Positions 34,223 through 43,311 of a stretch of DNA of 64,000 nucleotides are shown one piece after another (the first letter of the stretch is position 1; every line of letters begins with the position of its first letter). The DNA comes from an uncultured Prevotellaceae bacterium (GTDB lineage: Bacteria; Bacteroidota; Bacteroidia; Bacteroidales; Bacteroidaceae). The stretch lies in contig CADCDK010000011.1 in NCBI GenBank assembly GCA_902800185.1, positions 87,689 through 151,688 on the forward strand, in the 5' to 3' direction. The notes under the pieces were generated by a model. It did no database searches and had not been told where the DNA came from. It was given only the letters and a program-made list of their open reading frames with translations. Made by a program: the position numbers and the translations under genes.

Positions 34223-35107
34223 TTATGACAACTCTTTCAGCACACTTGCAATTTTCTGCATCGTGGTAATACGGGTTGGTACAAGTGGCAGGCGCAGCTC
34301 ATTCTCGATGAAGCCCATCTCGTGCAACAGGGCTTTCACGCCAGCAGGATTTCCATCGACGAAAAGCAAGCTGTAAAGTTCAGTAAAGCGATGGTGTATC
34401 TTGCGGGCGGGTTCGTATTCACCACGGAACTCATAGCGAATCATGCGCGAGAATTCCTTGGGAAGGGCATTACCAATCACGGAAATGACACCCGCAGCAC
34501 CACTGGCAATCATGGGGAAGGTCAGCGCGTCGTCACCGCTGATGACATCGAAGTCCGCCGGTTTGTTCTTGATAATCTCATCGACTTGTTCCAAAGAACC
34601 ACTTGCCTCCTTGATGGCAACAATGTTTTTGCAGTCGCGAGCAAGTCTGACTGTCGTCTCGGCTTTCATATTGATTCCCGTGCGCCCGGGTACATTATAT
34701 AATACTACGGGGAGGGGACTTGCTTCGGCAATAGCTTTGAAATGACGATACAAACCTTCTTGAGAGGGCTTATTGTAATAAGGACAGACACTCAGCACAC
34801 CATCCACCCCACTCCAGTCGGCAGTCTTCAGCTCCTCTACGACCGCAGCCGTGTTGTTGCCTCCACAACCCACCAGGATAGGCAGACGTCCCTGATTGAG
34901 TTCAATAACCAATTGCTTGATGCGTTGTTTCTCTTCTTGAGTCAGACAAGGAGTCTCGCCCGTCGTTGCCAGTATGCAAAAGAAGTCGGCACCATTCTGA
35001 ATCTGGTACTCCACCAGGCGCTTCAACGAAGCGTAATCCACAGAATGATCAGCCTTGAAAGGTGTTATTAACGCGATGCCTAAACCCTTGAAGATATTGT
35101 TTGCCAT
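34223..35107 (-). CDS. dapA: 4-hydroxy-tetrahydrodipicolinate synthase
   Basis: Condenses pyruvate with aspartate semialdehyde, the first step to lysine and meso-diaminopimelate. The start is placed at 35107 (MANNIFKGLGIALITPF). The longer upstream frame runs through the promoter. From here it is 294 residues, the normal length. Motifs: LATTGETPCLTQEE, the catalytic Tyr in VLYNVPGRTGIN and the Schiff-base Lys in VAIKEASGSLEQ. A -7 box is at 35142-35149. Confidence 0.95.
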   Translation of the reverse strand: MANNIFKGLGIALITPFKADHSVDYASLKRLVEYQIQNGADFFCILATTGETPCLTQEEKQRIKQLVIELNQGRLPILVGCGGNNTAAVVEELKTADWSGVDGVLSVCPYYNKPSQEGLYRHFKAIAEASPLPVVLYNVPGRTGINMKAETTVRLARDCKNIVAIKEASGSLEQVDEIIKNKPADFDVISGDDALTFPMIASGAAGVISVIGNALPKEFSRMIRYEFRGEYEPARKIHHRFTELYSLLFVDGNPAGVKALLHEMGFIENELRLPLVPTRITTMQKIASVLKELS

Positions 35108-35141
35108 ACTATGTAAATACGTAATTACAAAATAACTGGTG

Positions 35142-35149
35142 CAAAGATA
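35142..35149 (-). promoter_or_regulatory. Promoter -7 box of dapA
   Basis: TATCTTTG on the minus strand, 35 bp before the chosen dapA start. The -33 box is unclear. Confidence 0.55.
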
Positions 35150-35243
35150 ACCATTTTTCTTTGAATTTGCACTATACGAAAAGAAAAAAGTAACATTATG
35201 CAAACTATTTTGGAAAAAACATGTCTATTCATAAAAATTATTG

Positions 35244-35251
35244 TATCTTTG
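35244..35251 (+). promoter_or_regulatory. Promoter -7 box of the tryptophanase-like gene
   Basis: TATCTTTG, about 60 bp before the ATG at 35312. Because it lies downstream of the first in-frame ATG (35198), it argues for the later start. The -33 region is not clear. Confidence 0.6.
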
Positions 35252-35311
35252 CAGGCACCGACCGAAAAGATTCAAACAATACAAAAATCAAATAACAAAA
35301 ACTTTCAAAAA

Positions 35312-36763
35312 ATGTCAACTGTAAAATTTTACAAGCAAGAGGAACAAGTGCCTCTTGAAATGCACAAAGTGCGTGTCGTGCAGAAGCTCCATCTTCTGCC
35401 AGTTGAAGAACGTCTTCAAGCTATCAAGGAAGCCGGAAACAACACTTTCCTTCTTCAGAACAAGGACATCTATCTTGATATGCTCACCGATTCAGGTGTG
35501 AACGGAATGACGGATCTTCAGACTGCCGCCATGATGCAAGCCGATGACTCCTATGCCGGTTCAGAAACCTTCAACAGGGTGAAGGCCGCTGTCAAAGAGG
35601 TGTTCGGAACAGACAACGTGCTGCCTGCACACCAGGGACGCGCCTGCGAAAATATCCTTGCTGAAGCATACGTTAAGCCGGGTATGGTGACCATCATGAA
35701 CTTCCACTTCACCACCACCAAGGCCCACATCACACGACTTGGCGGAGAGGTGATAGAAGTGGTGAACAAGAAAGGCTTGATTCCTCAGACCGACGATCCT
35801 TTCAAAGGCGACTTCGACCTTGACGAACTTCGTGCTACCATCAAGAAATATGGCCCCGAGAAAGTAGCTTTCGTACGTATTGAAGCTGGTACAAACCTCA
35901 TCGGTGGACAACCTGTTTCGCTGGAGAATATGCTTGCCGTTACGGACATCTGCCACGAATTTGGTGTACGCTCTGTTCTCGACGCATCTCTGCTGCAGGA
36001 CAACGTCTATTTCATGAAGACTCGCGAACCTCAATGCAAGTTCATGGAACCGCGCGAAATCTACAGGCTGCTCGCTGCCAAGTGCGACATCGTTTACTTC
36101 TCGGCACGCAAGCTCGGATTCTCTCGCGGTGGTATCATCACCAGCGTCGATCCGAAGTTCACCAATGAGATGATGGAGTTTGTACCCCTTTACGAGGGAT
36201 TCCTCACCTACGGAGGTATGGAGGTGCGCTCAATGGAAGCAATGGCGCAAGGACTCTATGAGAGCCTTGATATGGAATACATCAACCAGGGTCCTGAGTT
36301 CATCGAATACTTGGTGAAAGACCTGGATGCTTACGGTGTACCCGTGATTAAGCCTGCAGGTGGATTAGGCGCACACCTCAACTGCTCTGAGTTCGTTCCG
36401 AAGATGCCTCACAACCAATATCCTGCAGCCGCTGTAGGTGCCGCACTCTACATTGCCGGTGGTATCCGTGGTATGGAGCGTGGTACGGTATCGGAGCAAC
36501 GCGAGCCCGATGGAAAAGAACGCTATGCTGAGTTGGAACTGCAACGTCTGGCTGTTCCTCGCCGTGTGTTCACTCTAAGTCAGATCAAGTATTGTGCCGA
36601 CCGTGTGAAATGGGTATGGGACAACAGAAAGATCATCGGAGGTCTGAAGTGGGTGTATGAGCCCAAGGTACTTCGCTTCTTCTTCGGACGAATGAAGGAA
36701 ATCGGACATTGGCAGGAAGATCTCACCGCCAAGTTCCGCGAGGACTTCGGAGATTCTCTGTAA
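35312..36763 (+). CDS. Tryptophanase/tyrosine phenol-lyase family enzyme, divergent
   Basis: A 483-residue PLP-dependent beta-eliminating lyase. The family features LTDSGVNGMTDLQTAAMM, AHQGRACENIL, and GGQPVSLENM are all present. The Lys expected to bind PLP lies in YFSARKLGFSRGG, whereas tryptophanases read SAKKDAM(V/I). This change next to the active-site Lys means the substrate (tryptophan, tyrosine or another) is open. The start is taken at MSTVKFYKQ because the promoter lies after the longer ATG. A terminator follows. Confidence 0.82.
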   Translation: MSTVKFYKQEEQVPLEMHKVRVVQKLHLLPVEERLQAIKEAGNNTFLLQNKDIYLDMLTDSGVNGMTDLQTAAMMQADDSYAGSETFNRVKAAVKEVFGTDNVLPAHQGRACENILAEAYVKPGMVTIMNFHFTTTKAHITRLGGEVIEVVNKKGLIPQTDDPFKGDFDLDELRATIKKYGPEKVAFVRIEAGTNLIGGQPVSLENMLAVTDICHEFGVRSVLDASLLQDNVYFMKTREPQCKFMEPREIYRLLAAKCDIVYFSARKLGFSRGGIITSVDPKFTNEMMEFVPLYEGFLTYGGMEVRSMEAMAQGLYESLDMEYINQGPEFIEYLVKDLDAYGVPVIKPAGGLGAHLNCSEFVPKMPHNQYPAAAVGAALYIAGGIRGMERGTVSEQREPDGKERYAELELQRLAVPRRVFTLSQIKYCADRVKWVWDNRKIIGGLKWVYEPKVLRFFFGRMKEIGHWQEDLTAKFREDFGDSL

Positions 36764-36782
36764 AGTCAAAAAAAATGGTTTG

Positions 36783-36818
36783 GGGAGTTGCGATTATTCG
36801 CGACTCCCTATTTCTTTT
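36783..36818 (+). terminator. Terminator of the tryptophanase-like gene
   Basis: GGGAGTTGCGA (36783-36793) pairs with TCGCGACTCCC (36798-36808) around TTAT with one mismatch, then TATTTCTTTT. It is also positioned to end the convergent EamA gene. Confidence 0.85.
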
Positions 36819-37734
36819 AACAGCTTCCGATATAAAGGAACAGCATACCCAACAACACCAGTACCAAATCGAGGAACTTGGCTTTCAGGTTGCGCTCATG
36901 AAAAGCAACGGCTCCAAAAGCAAAGCTCACCAGAACGGAGCCGCGACGAATCATACTGACAATACTGATCATCGCTCCGGAGAAACTTAGTGAATAGAAA
37001 TACATAAAGTCTGCGGCACTCAGAAAGATACTGATAAAGATGATGCCCCAGTCCCAACGAAAAGGTGTCGTATGTTTGCGAGAGGGATACCACAACAGCA
37101 ACAGCATCAGTCCCATCAATACACATTGATAGAGGTTATACCAGCTTTGCACCATCATCCGATCCAAGCCGATACCGCCCTCCTCTACCGGCGCCATCAG
37201 GTATTTGTCGTAAAGACCGCTTACCGCACCAAGTACCGCCGACAACACGACGAAATAGATCCACTTGTCGTGCTTGAAATCGATGCCTTCTTTCTTTCCG
37301 CTACGACTCAACAGCAAGAACGACACGACGGCAAACAACACGCCAATCCATTGGTAGAGGTTCAAATGCTCGCCAAACACCAGTAAGGCACCTACCAGAA
37401 CCATCACAGGACGCGTGGCGTTGATGGGGCCGACAATGGTCAGCGGAAGATGCTTGATGCCGAAATAGCCGAAAAGCCAGGAAGAAAGTACGATGAAGCT
37501 TTTCAGGACAATATACTTATGAAGCTCCCAGCCGCCCGAAGCAACATGAAAGATAGAATCGTCGGCAATAAGCGACCGTGAAGACAACACGATGAAAGGA
37601 AGAAAAATCAGCGATGAAAACAACGTGTTGAGAAACAGTACGGGAATCACCGCATTCCCATTCAACGACTTTTTTTTGAACGCATCATAGCAGCCCAGTA
37701 AAGCTGCGGAAAGAAATGCTAAGAGTAACCACAT
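36817..37734 (-). CDS. EamA/DMT-family transporter
   Basis: A 305-residue inner-membrane protein with ten predicted hydrophobic segments in two repeats of five, as in drug/metabolite transporters. The N-terminus is MWLLLAFLSAALLGCYDAFK. Conserved features include GPINATRPVMVLVGALLVFGE in the first repeat's end. The substrate is unknown. It is the last gene of the minus-strand series, 4 bp after truA. Confidence 0.85.
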   Translation of the reverse strand: MWLLLAFLSAALLGCYDAFKKKSLNGNAVIPVLFLNTLFSSLIFLPFIVLSSRSLIADDSIFHVASGGWELHKYIVLKSFIVLSSWLFGYFGIKHLPLTIVGPINATRPVMVLVGALLVFGEHLNLYQWIGVLFAVVSFLLLSRSGKKEGIDFKHDKWIYFVVLSAVLGAVSGLYDKYLMAPVEEGGIGLDRMMVQSWYNLYQCVLMGLMLLLLWYPSRKHTTPFRWDWGIIFISIFLSAADFMYFYSLSFSGAMISIVSMIRRGSVLVSFAFGAVAFHERNLKAKFLDLVLVLLGMLFLYIGSC

Positions 37735-37738
37735 CGTG

Positions 37739-38470
37739 TTAATAGTCTATTTGTTCGAGGAAGAGCGCATGACCTGGCATGCTCTCTCCGGCAGAGGTTC
37801 GACGCTTATCGGCTATGACTTGCTCAAACTCCTGCAGAGTCATACGCCCCCTCCCCACTTCTATCAGCGTTCCGACAACGGCTCTCACCATGTTGCGCAG
37901 GAAACGGTTGGCTGTTATCTCAAAGTACCAATGATGAGGGCTCGTCTGATGCCAGCAGGCAGCCGTAACCTCACAAAGAGTCGTCTTCACGTCGGCTCCC
38001 GCCTTGCAGAAGGAAGCAAAGTCATCCTGTTTCAACAGGCAGGCTGCTGCGGCGTTCATGGCCTGGAAATCGAGCGGATAGTGCAATTCACAGGAATAGT
38101 TGCGGACGAAAGGGTCCTTGCAAGTATGGATATAATAATGATAGGTGCGCCACTTGGCACTAAAGCGGGCATGCATATCTGATTCCACAGGCACAACCTT
38201 CTCTACGGAGATGTCGGCGGGAAGAATCTTATTAAGCTTATACGCCAGTTTCCCACAATCCAAGGAAGCATCGCAGTCAAAATGAGCAACCATCATACGT
38301 GCATGAACCCCGGCATCGGTTCTACCTGCACCAACAACCTCCAAAGGAGTGCGTAGCAATAAAGAGAGCGATGTTTGCAGTTTTTCCTGAACAGAGATGC
38401 CGTTGGGCTGTATTTGCCAACCATGATAGTTGGCACCATCGTATGAGAAATAGATGAAATAACGCTGCAT
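37739..38470 (-). CDS. truA: tRNA pseudouridine(38-40) synthase
   Basis: A 243-residue enzyme that makes pseudouridine at positions 38-40 of the tRNA anticodon arm. It has the catalytic Asp in GAGRTDAGVHA (about residues 47-57), the N-terminal YFSYDGANYHGWQIQPNG and the C-terminal RFLRNMVRAVVGTLIEVG block. It lies 3 bp after the small periplasmic protein gene and 4 bp before the transporter, so it is expressed with them. Confidence 0.95.
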   Translation of the reverse strand: MQRYFIYFSYDGANYHGWQIQPNGISVQEKLQTSLSLLLRTPLEVVGAGRTDAGVHARMMVAHFDCDASLDCGKLAYKLNKILPADISVEKVVPVESDMHARFSAKWRTYHYYIHTCKDPFVRNYSCELHYPLDFQAMNAAAACLLKQDDFASFCKAGADVKTTLCEVTAACWHQTSPHHWYFEITANRFLRNMVRAVVGTLIEVGRGRMTLQEFEQVIADKRRTSAGESMPGHALFLEQIDY

Positions 38471-38473
38471 CGA

Positions 38474-38896
38474 TTAGTGATTTGCCACTTTCTTAAAATA
38501 CTGACGATGGAACTTCTCTTCAGCCTTTATAATCTTCAAGACCTTTGAAGCGGGCACAACCTTCATGAACTTATTGTGATACTCCCGTTGGAGCTCCTTC
38601 ATCTCAATATCAAGGTCATCCTGCTTGCGGATAGTCTCTTCACAAGCCTTGTCATTGGAAATATCTGTGTGACGCAAACGCCGGATCTGGTCAAACAAGA
38701 CTTTCTTTTTCTTGCGCATCTCTCGGTAAAGGGGGAAGAAAGCTGACGACTCCTGGGGGCACAGACAAGCCTCTGTAGCGACAAATTGCTCGAGCTCCCT
38801 GTCAAACTTGACAGGATCAAACTGTTTGTTGTTCTGTGCTGAAGCACTAAAAGCGAACAAGCCTGTCAGTAGTATGATTATTAAACTTTTCTTCAT
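38474..38896 (-). CDS. Small exported helical protein
   Basis: A 140-residue protein with a signal peptide (MKKSLIIILLTGLFAFSASA) and a charged, all-helical mature part. The segment FFPLYREMRKKKKVLFDQIR and the rest resemble the Spy/CpxP-like periplasmic proteins that Bacteroidetes often place next to ECF sigma factors, though similarity is weak. Its position just after the putative anti-sigma gene suggests a role in the same envelope response. Confidence 0.65.
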   Translation of the reverse strand: MKKSLIIILLTGLFAFSASAQNNKQFDPVKFDRELEQFVATEACLCPQESSAFFPLYREMRKKKKVLFDQIRRLRHTDISNDKACEETIRKQDDLDIEMKELQREYHNKFMKVVPASKVLKIIKAEEKFHRQYFKKVANH

Positions 38897-38914
38897 CTCT
38901 TATCCTCCATCTCA

Positions 38915-39295
38915 TTAATAATCAGCTACATAAGCATAAAAGTCCTCGTTGTCCACCATCGTATAGTCGGCAACTTGATCGATGTATCCGTTGTTGTAAC
39001 CAGACTTGTCATTCTGCACGAGAGTCTTTGTCTCTTGTACACCTACACCAGAATTGCGCAGGTACAAGCCCAAGCCTGAAACAAGCAATACGGCCCCAAC
39101 AGCGGCAACGGCAATGGGACGCAAGCGGGAGAACCGGGCAATATCGATGCTCAGGATCTTCGCCTTCCGCTTGGGCTCATTTGCAGACAACTGCTCCATC
39201 AGCTGCGCATTGAACTGTTCAAAGTAACCTTCTGGTACCTTGAACGGTTGCTTGCGGCCGAATCGCTCAACTAAATACTTGTCTTCGCTGTCCAT
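38915..39295 (-). CDS. Putative membrane anti-sigma protein
   Basis: A 126-residue protein with an N-terminal cytoplasmic part (VERFGRKQPFKVPEGYFEQF), one membrane helix at about residues 58-80 (LRPIAVAAVGAVLLVSGLGL) and a short acidic outer part ending YMVDNEDF-like. It lies 46 bp after an ECF sigma gene, and the PF-VPEGYF motif is common in such Bacteroidetes neighbours. No zinc-binding anti-sigma motif is seen, so the role rests on context. Confidence 0.6.
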   Translation of the reverse strand: MDSEDKYLVERFGRKQPFKVPEGYFEQFNAQLMEQLSANEPKRKAKILSIDIARFSRLRPIAVAAVGAVLLVSGLGLYLRNSGVGVQETKTLVQNDKSGYNNGYIDQVADYTMVDNEDFYAYVADY

Positions 39296-39341
39296 ATATC
39301 TATTTCTTTTTGTTAATTTGACGTTCTTTTCTATACAAGGT

Positions 39342-39887
39342 TTAATCGTGTTGCTTAAAAAACTCTGTTATTTTCTTAACAGCCAGATGATAGCTGGCTT
39401 TAAGGGCTCCCTCGGAGGTGCTCAACAGCTTGCTAATCTCTGAATAAGGCATCTCATCGTAGTATCGAAGGTTAAAAACCGTACGTTGCACATCGGGCAG
39501 ACCGGCAATGGCTTGCTGCAACTGGGCCTGCGTCTCATCGCCATCAAAATACTCATCTGCCATCAAACGACTGGCGGCGACAGGATTCTCATCGGCTGAG
39601 ACTGCCGACATTCGGCGCTGCTTACGCAGAAAGTCGAGTGACTCGTTAACGGCGATGCGATATAACCATGTTGAAAGGCGGGACTTGTTTTGAAAGTCAT
39701 CAAGATTAGCCCAAGCCTTCAGGAACACGTTTTGCAGCACATCGTTGGCATCATCGTGCGACAGTACCATACGGCGAATCTTCCAATACAGGGACTCGCT
39801 GTACTGGCTGACTATCTCCCCGAAAGCTTGTGTGCGCTGTTTGGGGTCAGACAATCTGCGGATGACTATCTCTTCTTCAAACGCCAT
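39342..39887 (-). CDS. ECF-type RNA polymerase sigma factor
   Basis: A 181-residue group 4 sigma factor. Region 2 (about residues 25-90) has the core-binding DDANDVLQNVFLKAWANL and -10-binding SRLSTWLYRIAVNESLDFLR. Region 4 (about 125-178) carries the helix-turn-helix MPYSEISKLLSTSEGALKAS. It should direct transcription in response to an envelope signal relayed by the following membrane protein. Its start overlaps the L,D-transpeptidase stop by 22 bp. Confidence 0.93.
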   Translation of the reverse strand: MAFEEEIVIRRLSDPKQRTQAFGEIVSQYSESLYWKIRRMVLSHDDANDVLQNVFLKAWANLDDFQNKSRLSTWLYRIAVNESLDFLRKQRRMSAVSADENPVAASRLMADEYFDGDETQAQLQQAIAGLPDVQRTVFNLRYYDEMPYSEISKLLSTSEGALKASYHLAVKKITEFFKQHD

Positions 39888-41395
39888 TCCAGTCTGTCGT
39901 AAATCACCGAGTCATATCCGTAAACATCCCTGTAAAAACGCAGGGTACCCGTAGAATCGGGATATACTGTATAATAACTAATAAACAAAGGTACCTCTGG
40001 AGATACATTCACGCTATTCAGCAACTTTGACCGTTTCAGATTGGGGCTTTCCAAGTCTGTCGTCATAGAATAATACAAACGGGAAAGGAACTCTTCGTCC
40101 TTGTCTTTTAACAGGAACTTGGCAAGCTCGAAAGGCTCTTCCACACGCACGCAACCATGCGAGACACCCCGCTCATCACGGGAGAAGAAACCCGGCGTAG
40201 AGGTGTGATGAAGATAAACGGAGAAATCGTTGGGGAAACGGAAGATGATTCGTCCGAGCGCATTACCCCGACCGCCTTCTTGTGCCACCTTGTACTCTTT
40301 AGCCAACAGCATCTCGTGTGTCACCTCATCCACAGAAACACGCTCCCCCGTCTTGGTATTGTAGATATAATAGTTGTGACGATTAAAATAGTCGGCATCT
40401 CCTACATGATGCAACACATCCTTCTTGACTATACTACCAGGCATCACCCATTTGGGATTCAGTTGTATGAGATTGATCTTGCTGGTCAGCAACGGGGTCT
40501 TTGTTTTATTGGTTCCACACCCGACACGCATGGAAATGGTTTTGTTCTCATCAACAGCATACAAATAGAAATTGGGAATGTTCACGAGGACATAACGCTT
40601 GTAATCCTTCGGACGTTCCAACAGGTTCCATCTGCAACGTTCCATGTTGCATAACAAGGCCTTGCGCTCTTCCGCACTCGCTTCCGGAGTATTGAAACGT
40701 TTGAGAAGAGTATAGTAGAGAGAATCTGAGGGACGCGACTCGCGCAGGAAGTCAGAAAGGCTATCCTTTTGAATCCTGCGAATGGCACCGGTAAAGAACG
40801 CATTATCAGCATGTCGCATCGGAACACCATATAGCCGACGGAACCGCTTGCGGGTGGAATCACCTTCCGCAGGATCCAATCTATTCAACACATATTCGGG
40901 ATTAACATAGCCGAAACGCTGTCCGGAAGTGTATCCGAGATAGGCGCGGGTAAGATTGTACTCCAAACGTGCCATCACCTGATTAACGGTGTGCTCCTCG
41001 CTAAAGTTCAAGGTCCTGACCCTATTCAGATCCCGTTCTATCTGATTCACTCTGAAGACATCAGCATCGAATCCCATCTCCTCAACGTGGCGAAGAACGG
41101 CAACAAGACTGTCTGCACGCTCGTCAATACCGATGCGGTTAATCCACAACAAGGGATTCTTTTCTGCATAATATGTCCGTGTAAATCCATTCGCACCCAA
41201 CGCCCCGTTGTCAGTCTCAGCCAGAACAGACAGGTGGGAACGAACAGAAGAAGCATCAATCCGATACTCCTCGCGTTGCAAAGGAGCAATATCACTTAAC
41301 TCCAAATTCTCATTCGGACTAACTGTCCTTTCGTGGCACGCCGATAACAACAACGACACGAAAAGAATCGAGAATGGGAAATAACGAATACTCAA
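39866..41395 (-). CDS. L,D-transpeptidase (YkuD family) lipoprotein
   Basis: A 509-residue periplasmic murein enzyme of the YcbB-like long type. The signal peptide ends in a lipobox (LLLSAC, Cys19). A scaffold region is followed by the catalytic YkuD domain at about residues 275-430 with the Cys nucleophile in SHGCVRVEEP. It would form 3-3 crosslinks or attach proteins to peptidoglycan. It overlaps the downstream ECF sigma gene, which links the sigma factor to cell-wall functions. Confidence 0.9.
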   Translation of the reverse strand: MSIRYFPFSILFVSLLLSACHERTVSPNENLELSDIAPLQREEYRIDASSVRSHLSVLAETDNGALGANGFTRTYYAEKNPLLWINRIGIDERADSLVAVLRHVEEMGFDADVFRVNQIERDLNRVRTLNFSEEHTVNQVMARLEYNLTRAYLGYTSGQRFGYVNPEYVLNRLDPAEGDSTRKRFRRLYGVPMRHADNAFFTGAIRRIQKDSLSDFLRESRPSDSLYYTLLKRFNTPEASAEERKALLCNMERCRWNLLERPKDYKRYVLVNIPNFYLYAVDENKTISMRVGCGTNKTKTPLLTSKINLIQLNPKWVMPGSIVKKDVLHHVGDADYFNRHNYYIYNTKTGERVSVDEVTHEMLLAKEYKVAQEGGRGNALGRIIFRFPNDFSVYLHHTSTPGFFSRDERGVSHGCVRVEEPFELAKFLLKDKDEEFLSRLYYSMTTDLESPNLKRSKLLNSVNVSPEVPLFISYYTVYPDSTGTLRFYRDVYGYDSVIYDRLEWRLKKR

Positions 41396-41409
41396 AGGAG
41401 TGGAATTAA

Positions 41410-41727
41410 TTATCGTACAGAAATCTTACGAACCGTCTTCCCAACTTTAACAATATAACAGCCTTTACTCAACCCGCTGAGCTCAATCTTCTTCTCAGGA
41501 CCGTCCACCTTCACACTCATCACGCGCACTCCAGCAATATTATAAATATATAATGTCTGGCCATTTGCACCTAAGACGCGTAAGAATGACTCTGAAATAA
41601 TGATGGAGACTCCTTGAATCTCATTATCAATAATTTCGATGGCTGCAGTCGTATTTGCAAATGATGATATGGGAGTACCCACCATCAGCATTGCGGCAAG
41701 AGATATTTTGAGTAACGTTCCAATCAT
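41410..41727 (-). CDS. Mini secreted protein made almost only of a sorting-type C-terminal domain
   Basis: The start is taken at 41727 (MIGTLLKISLAAMLMVG), giving a signal peptide (ending near FA) and 105 residues; a longer frame begins upstream but overlaps rnz. The mature part ends in a type IX-secretion-like C-terminal domain: LYIYNIAGVRVMSVKV, then GLSKGCYIVKVG and the basic end RKISVR. There is almost nothing between signal peptide and domain, so it has no evident cargo. It may be a remnant or a small surface protein. Confidence 0.65.
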   Translation of the reverse strand: MIGTLLKISLAAMLMVGTPISSFANTTAAIEIIDNEIQGVSIIISESFLRVLGANGQTLYIYNIAGVRVMSVKVDGPEKKIELSGLSKGCYIVKVGKTVRKISVR

Positions 41728-41815
41728 ATACGTATATTTTAAAAGCTTTCCGCAAAGATAATAAATAAACGAAAACATCGATGCGAAAACAGCTAATAAT
41801 ATTGCGCATTTATGA

Positions 41816-42733
41816 TTATTTAACATCTATCACCATTCTTTCATCGGAGAGAATGGTATTGGGGAAGATTTCCTTTGCTTCATTCAACAGTATTGTCTCG
41901 TCTTCATAGCGGGCGCTATAATGTCCCAACATCAACTGGCCGACCCGCGCGTCGCGTGCTACACGAGCAGCGTCCTCGGCAGTACTATGATAATAGAGAC
42001 GGGCTTTGTCAAGTCTTGACTTGTCGTATGTGCTCTCATGATACAGCAGGTTGACGCCCTCCACCATCTGATGCAGCTTCGGCATATAGCGTGTATCACT
42101 ACAATAGGCATAGCTTCTGACCGGATCGGCTGGTGTCACCAATCGCTCATGCGGCACCTCGGTTCCTTCCTCGGTAGTCCACCCTGCCCCATTCTTGATG
42201 TTGGCAATCTGAGATTCAGGGATATGATAGAAGTCGATCATCTCCCGTCGGATATGCGGAAGGGTTGGTTTCTCCCGGAACAAATAGCCGCAACAAGGTA
42301 CTCGATGATCCAGAGGAATCGTTTCTGCCGTCAGGCTCCTGTCTTCATAGACAATCTGTCGGGCGGCAGTATCAACGGGATGGAAAGTCACCTCGTAATC
42401 CAATCGCGGGCAGAACAAATCCAACTGAGCCTGGAACAATGCCTCATACTCTTTCGGCGCATAGACATGCAAGGGCATCCTACGATCCATCAGGCCAAAC
42501 GTGCTAATCATCCCCATCAAACCCAGGCAATGGTCTCCATGAAGATGGGAAATAAAGACAGAGCCGATCTTGGTGAATGCGATGTGGGAACGACGCAAGA
42601 GCACCTGCGTTCCCTCAGCGCAGTCAACCATAAACATCTTACCACGCAACTCCACAATCTGCGAAGAAGCATTGTGTTTAATGGTTGGCAGGGCGCTACC
42701 ACATCCCAATATATAGACTCTGAATGGTTCCAT
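41816..42733 (-). CDS. rnz: Ribonuclease Z
   Basis: A 305-residue metallo-beta-lactamase-fold endonuclease that trims tRNA 3' trailers. The metal motif is SHLHGDHCLGLMG (about residues 60-72), and the tRNase Z hallmarks NTHYHPRxE-like LLYHESTYD and LGHYSARYED are present. Its ATG overlaps the lipoprotein gene stop by one base. Confidence 0.94.
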   Translation of the reverse strand: MEPFRVYILGCGSALPTIKHNASSQIVELRGKMFMVDCAEGTQVLLRRSHIAFTKIGSVFISHLHGDHCLGLMGMISTFGLMDRRMPLHVYAPKEYEALFQAQLDLFCPRLDYEVTFHPVDTAARQIVYEDRSLTAETIPLDHRVPCCGYLFREKPTLPHIRREMIDFYHIPESQIANIKNGAGWTTEEGTEVPHERLVTPADPVRSYAYCSDTRYMPKLHQMVEGVNLLYHESTYDKSRLDKARLYYHSTAEDAARVARDARVGQLMLGHYSARYEDETILLNEAKEIFPNTILSDERMVIDVK

Positions 42734-43311
42734 TATGACTGCCGCTTATAGGTGAATATTCCTTTGTCGTTTTCAAGGAACAGACTGTCAGCACCCAATT
42801 CCACCACAGAGAAAGTGTCTTTATTCAAGAGCAGGTAGCCGTTACAGATTTTCCAGGTGGTCCAAGGATACGCTTCTGCTTTTACATGCGAGCTGACAAC
42901 TCCCCCTTCCATCATCTCAAAGTTCTTGTCAAGGCTTGTCCACTTTCCGACCAGGGTGGTCAGGTTGACGGCTCTGTCGGTTATCAATTCATCTCCCACA
43001 CGATGTCCGACGACGGCAATCCTGTCGCCGGCAATCAATCCGCCGACGATTCCTACTGCGCCCATTTCCTCATCATCAACAAGGAATGTAAGCGTGTCAT
43101 CCTCATCTGTCACGAGCTCCAAGGTGTGCATGGTTGATCCCTCACCACAAATTCCATAAATCGTCGTGTCGGGAAAAACAAATATTTCCTCCACAATCGT
43201 GTCAGAATCGGCAACCTCTTCCGTATTGGGTTTCACGTTTTTGCATCCCGTTGTCACAAACATGGCTATCACCATGAGTGCAATCATCAAGCAAGCCAGT
43301 TTCTTCATCAC
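42733..43311 (-). CDS. Lipocalin-like lipoprotein
   Basis: A 192-residue outer-envelope lipoprotein: signal peptide with lipobox TTGC (Cys23), an acidic spacer, then a beta-rich part (LVGKWTSLDKNFEMMEGG followed by YLLLNKDTFSVVELGADSL) of the lipocalin-like type common in Bacteroidales. The function is unknown. It overlaps mazG and rnz by one base on each side, so it is translated with them. Confidence 0.7.
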   Translation of the reverse strand: MMKKLACLMIALMVIAMFVTTGCKNVKPNTEEVADSDTIVEEIFVFPDTTIYGICGEGSTMHTLELVTDEDDTLTFLVDDEEMGAVGIVGGLIAGDRIAVVGHRVGDELITDRAVNLTTLVGKWTSLDKNFEMMEGGVVSSHVKAEAYPWTTWKICNGYLLLNKDTFSVVELGADSLFLENDKGIFTYKRQS

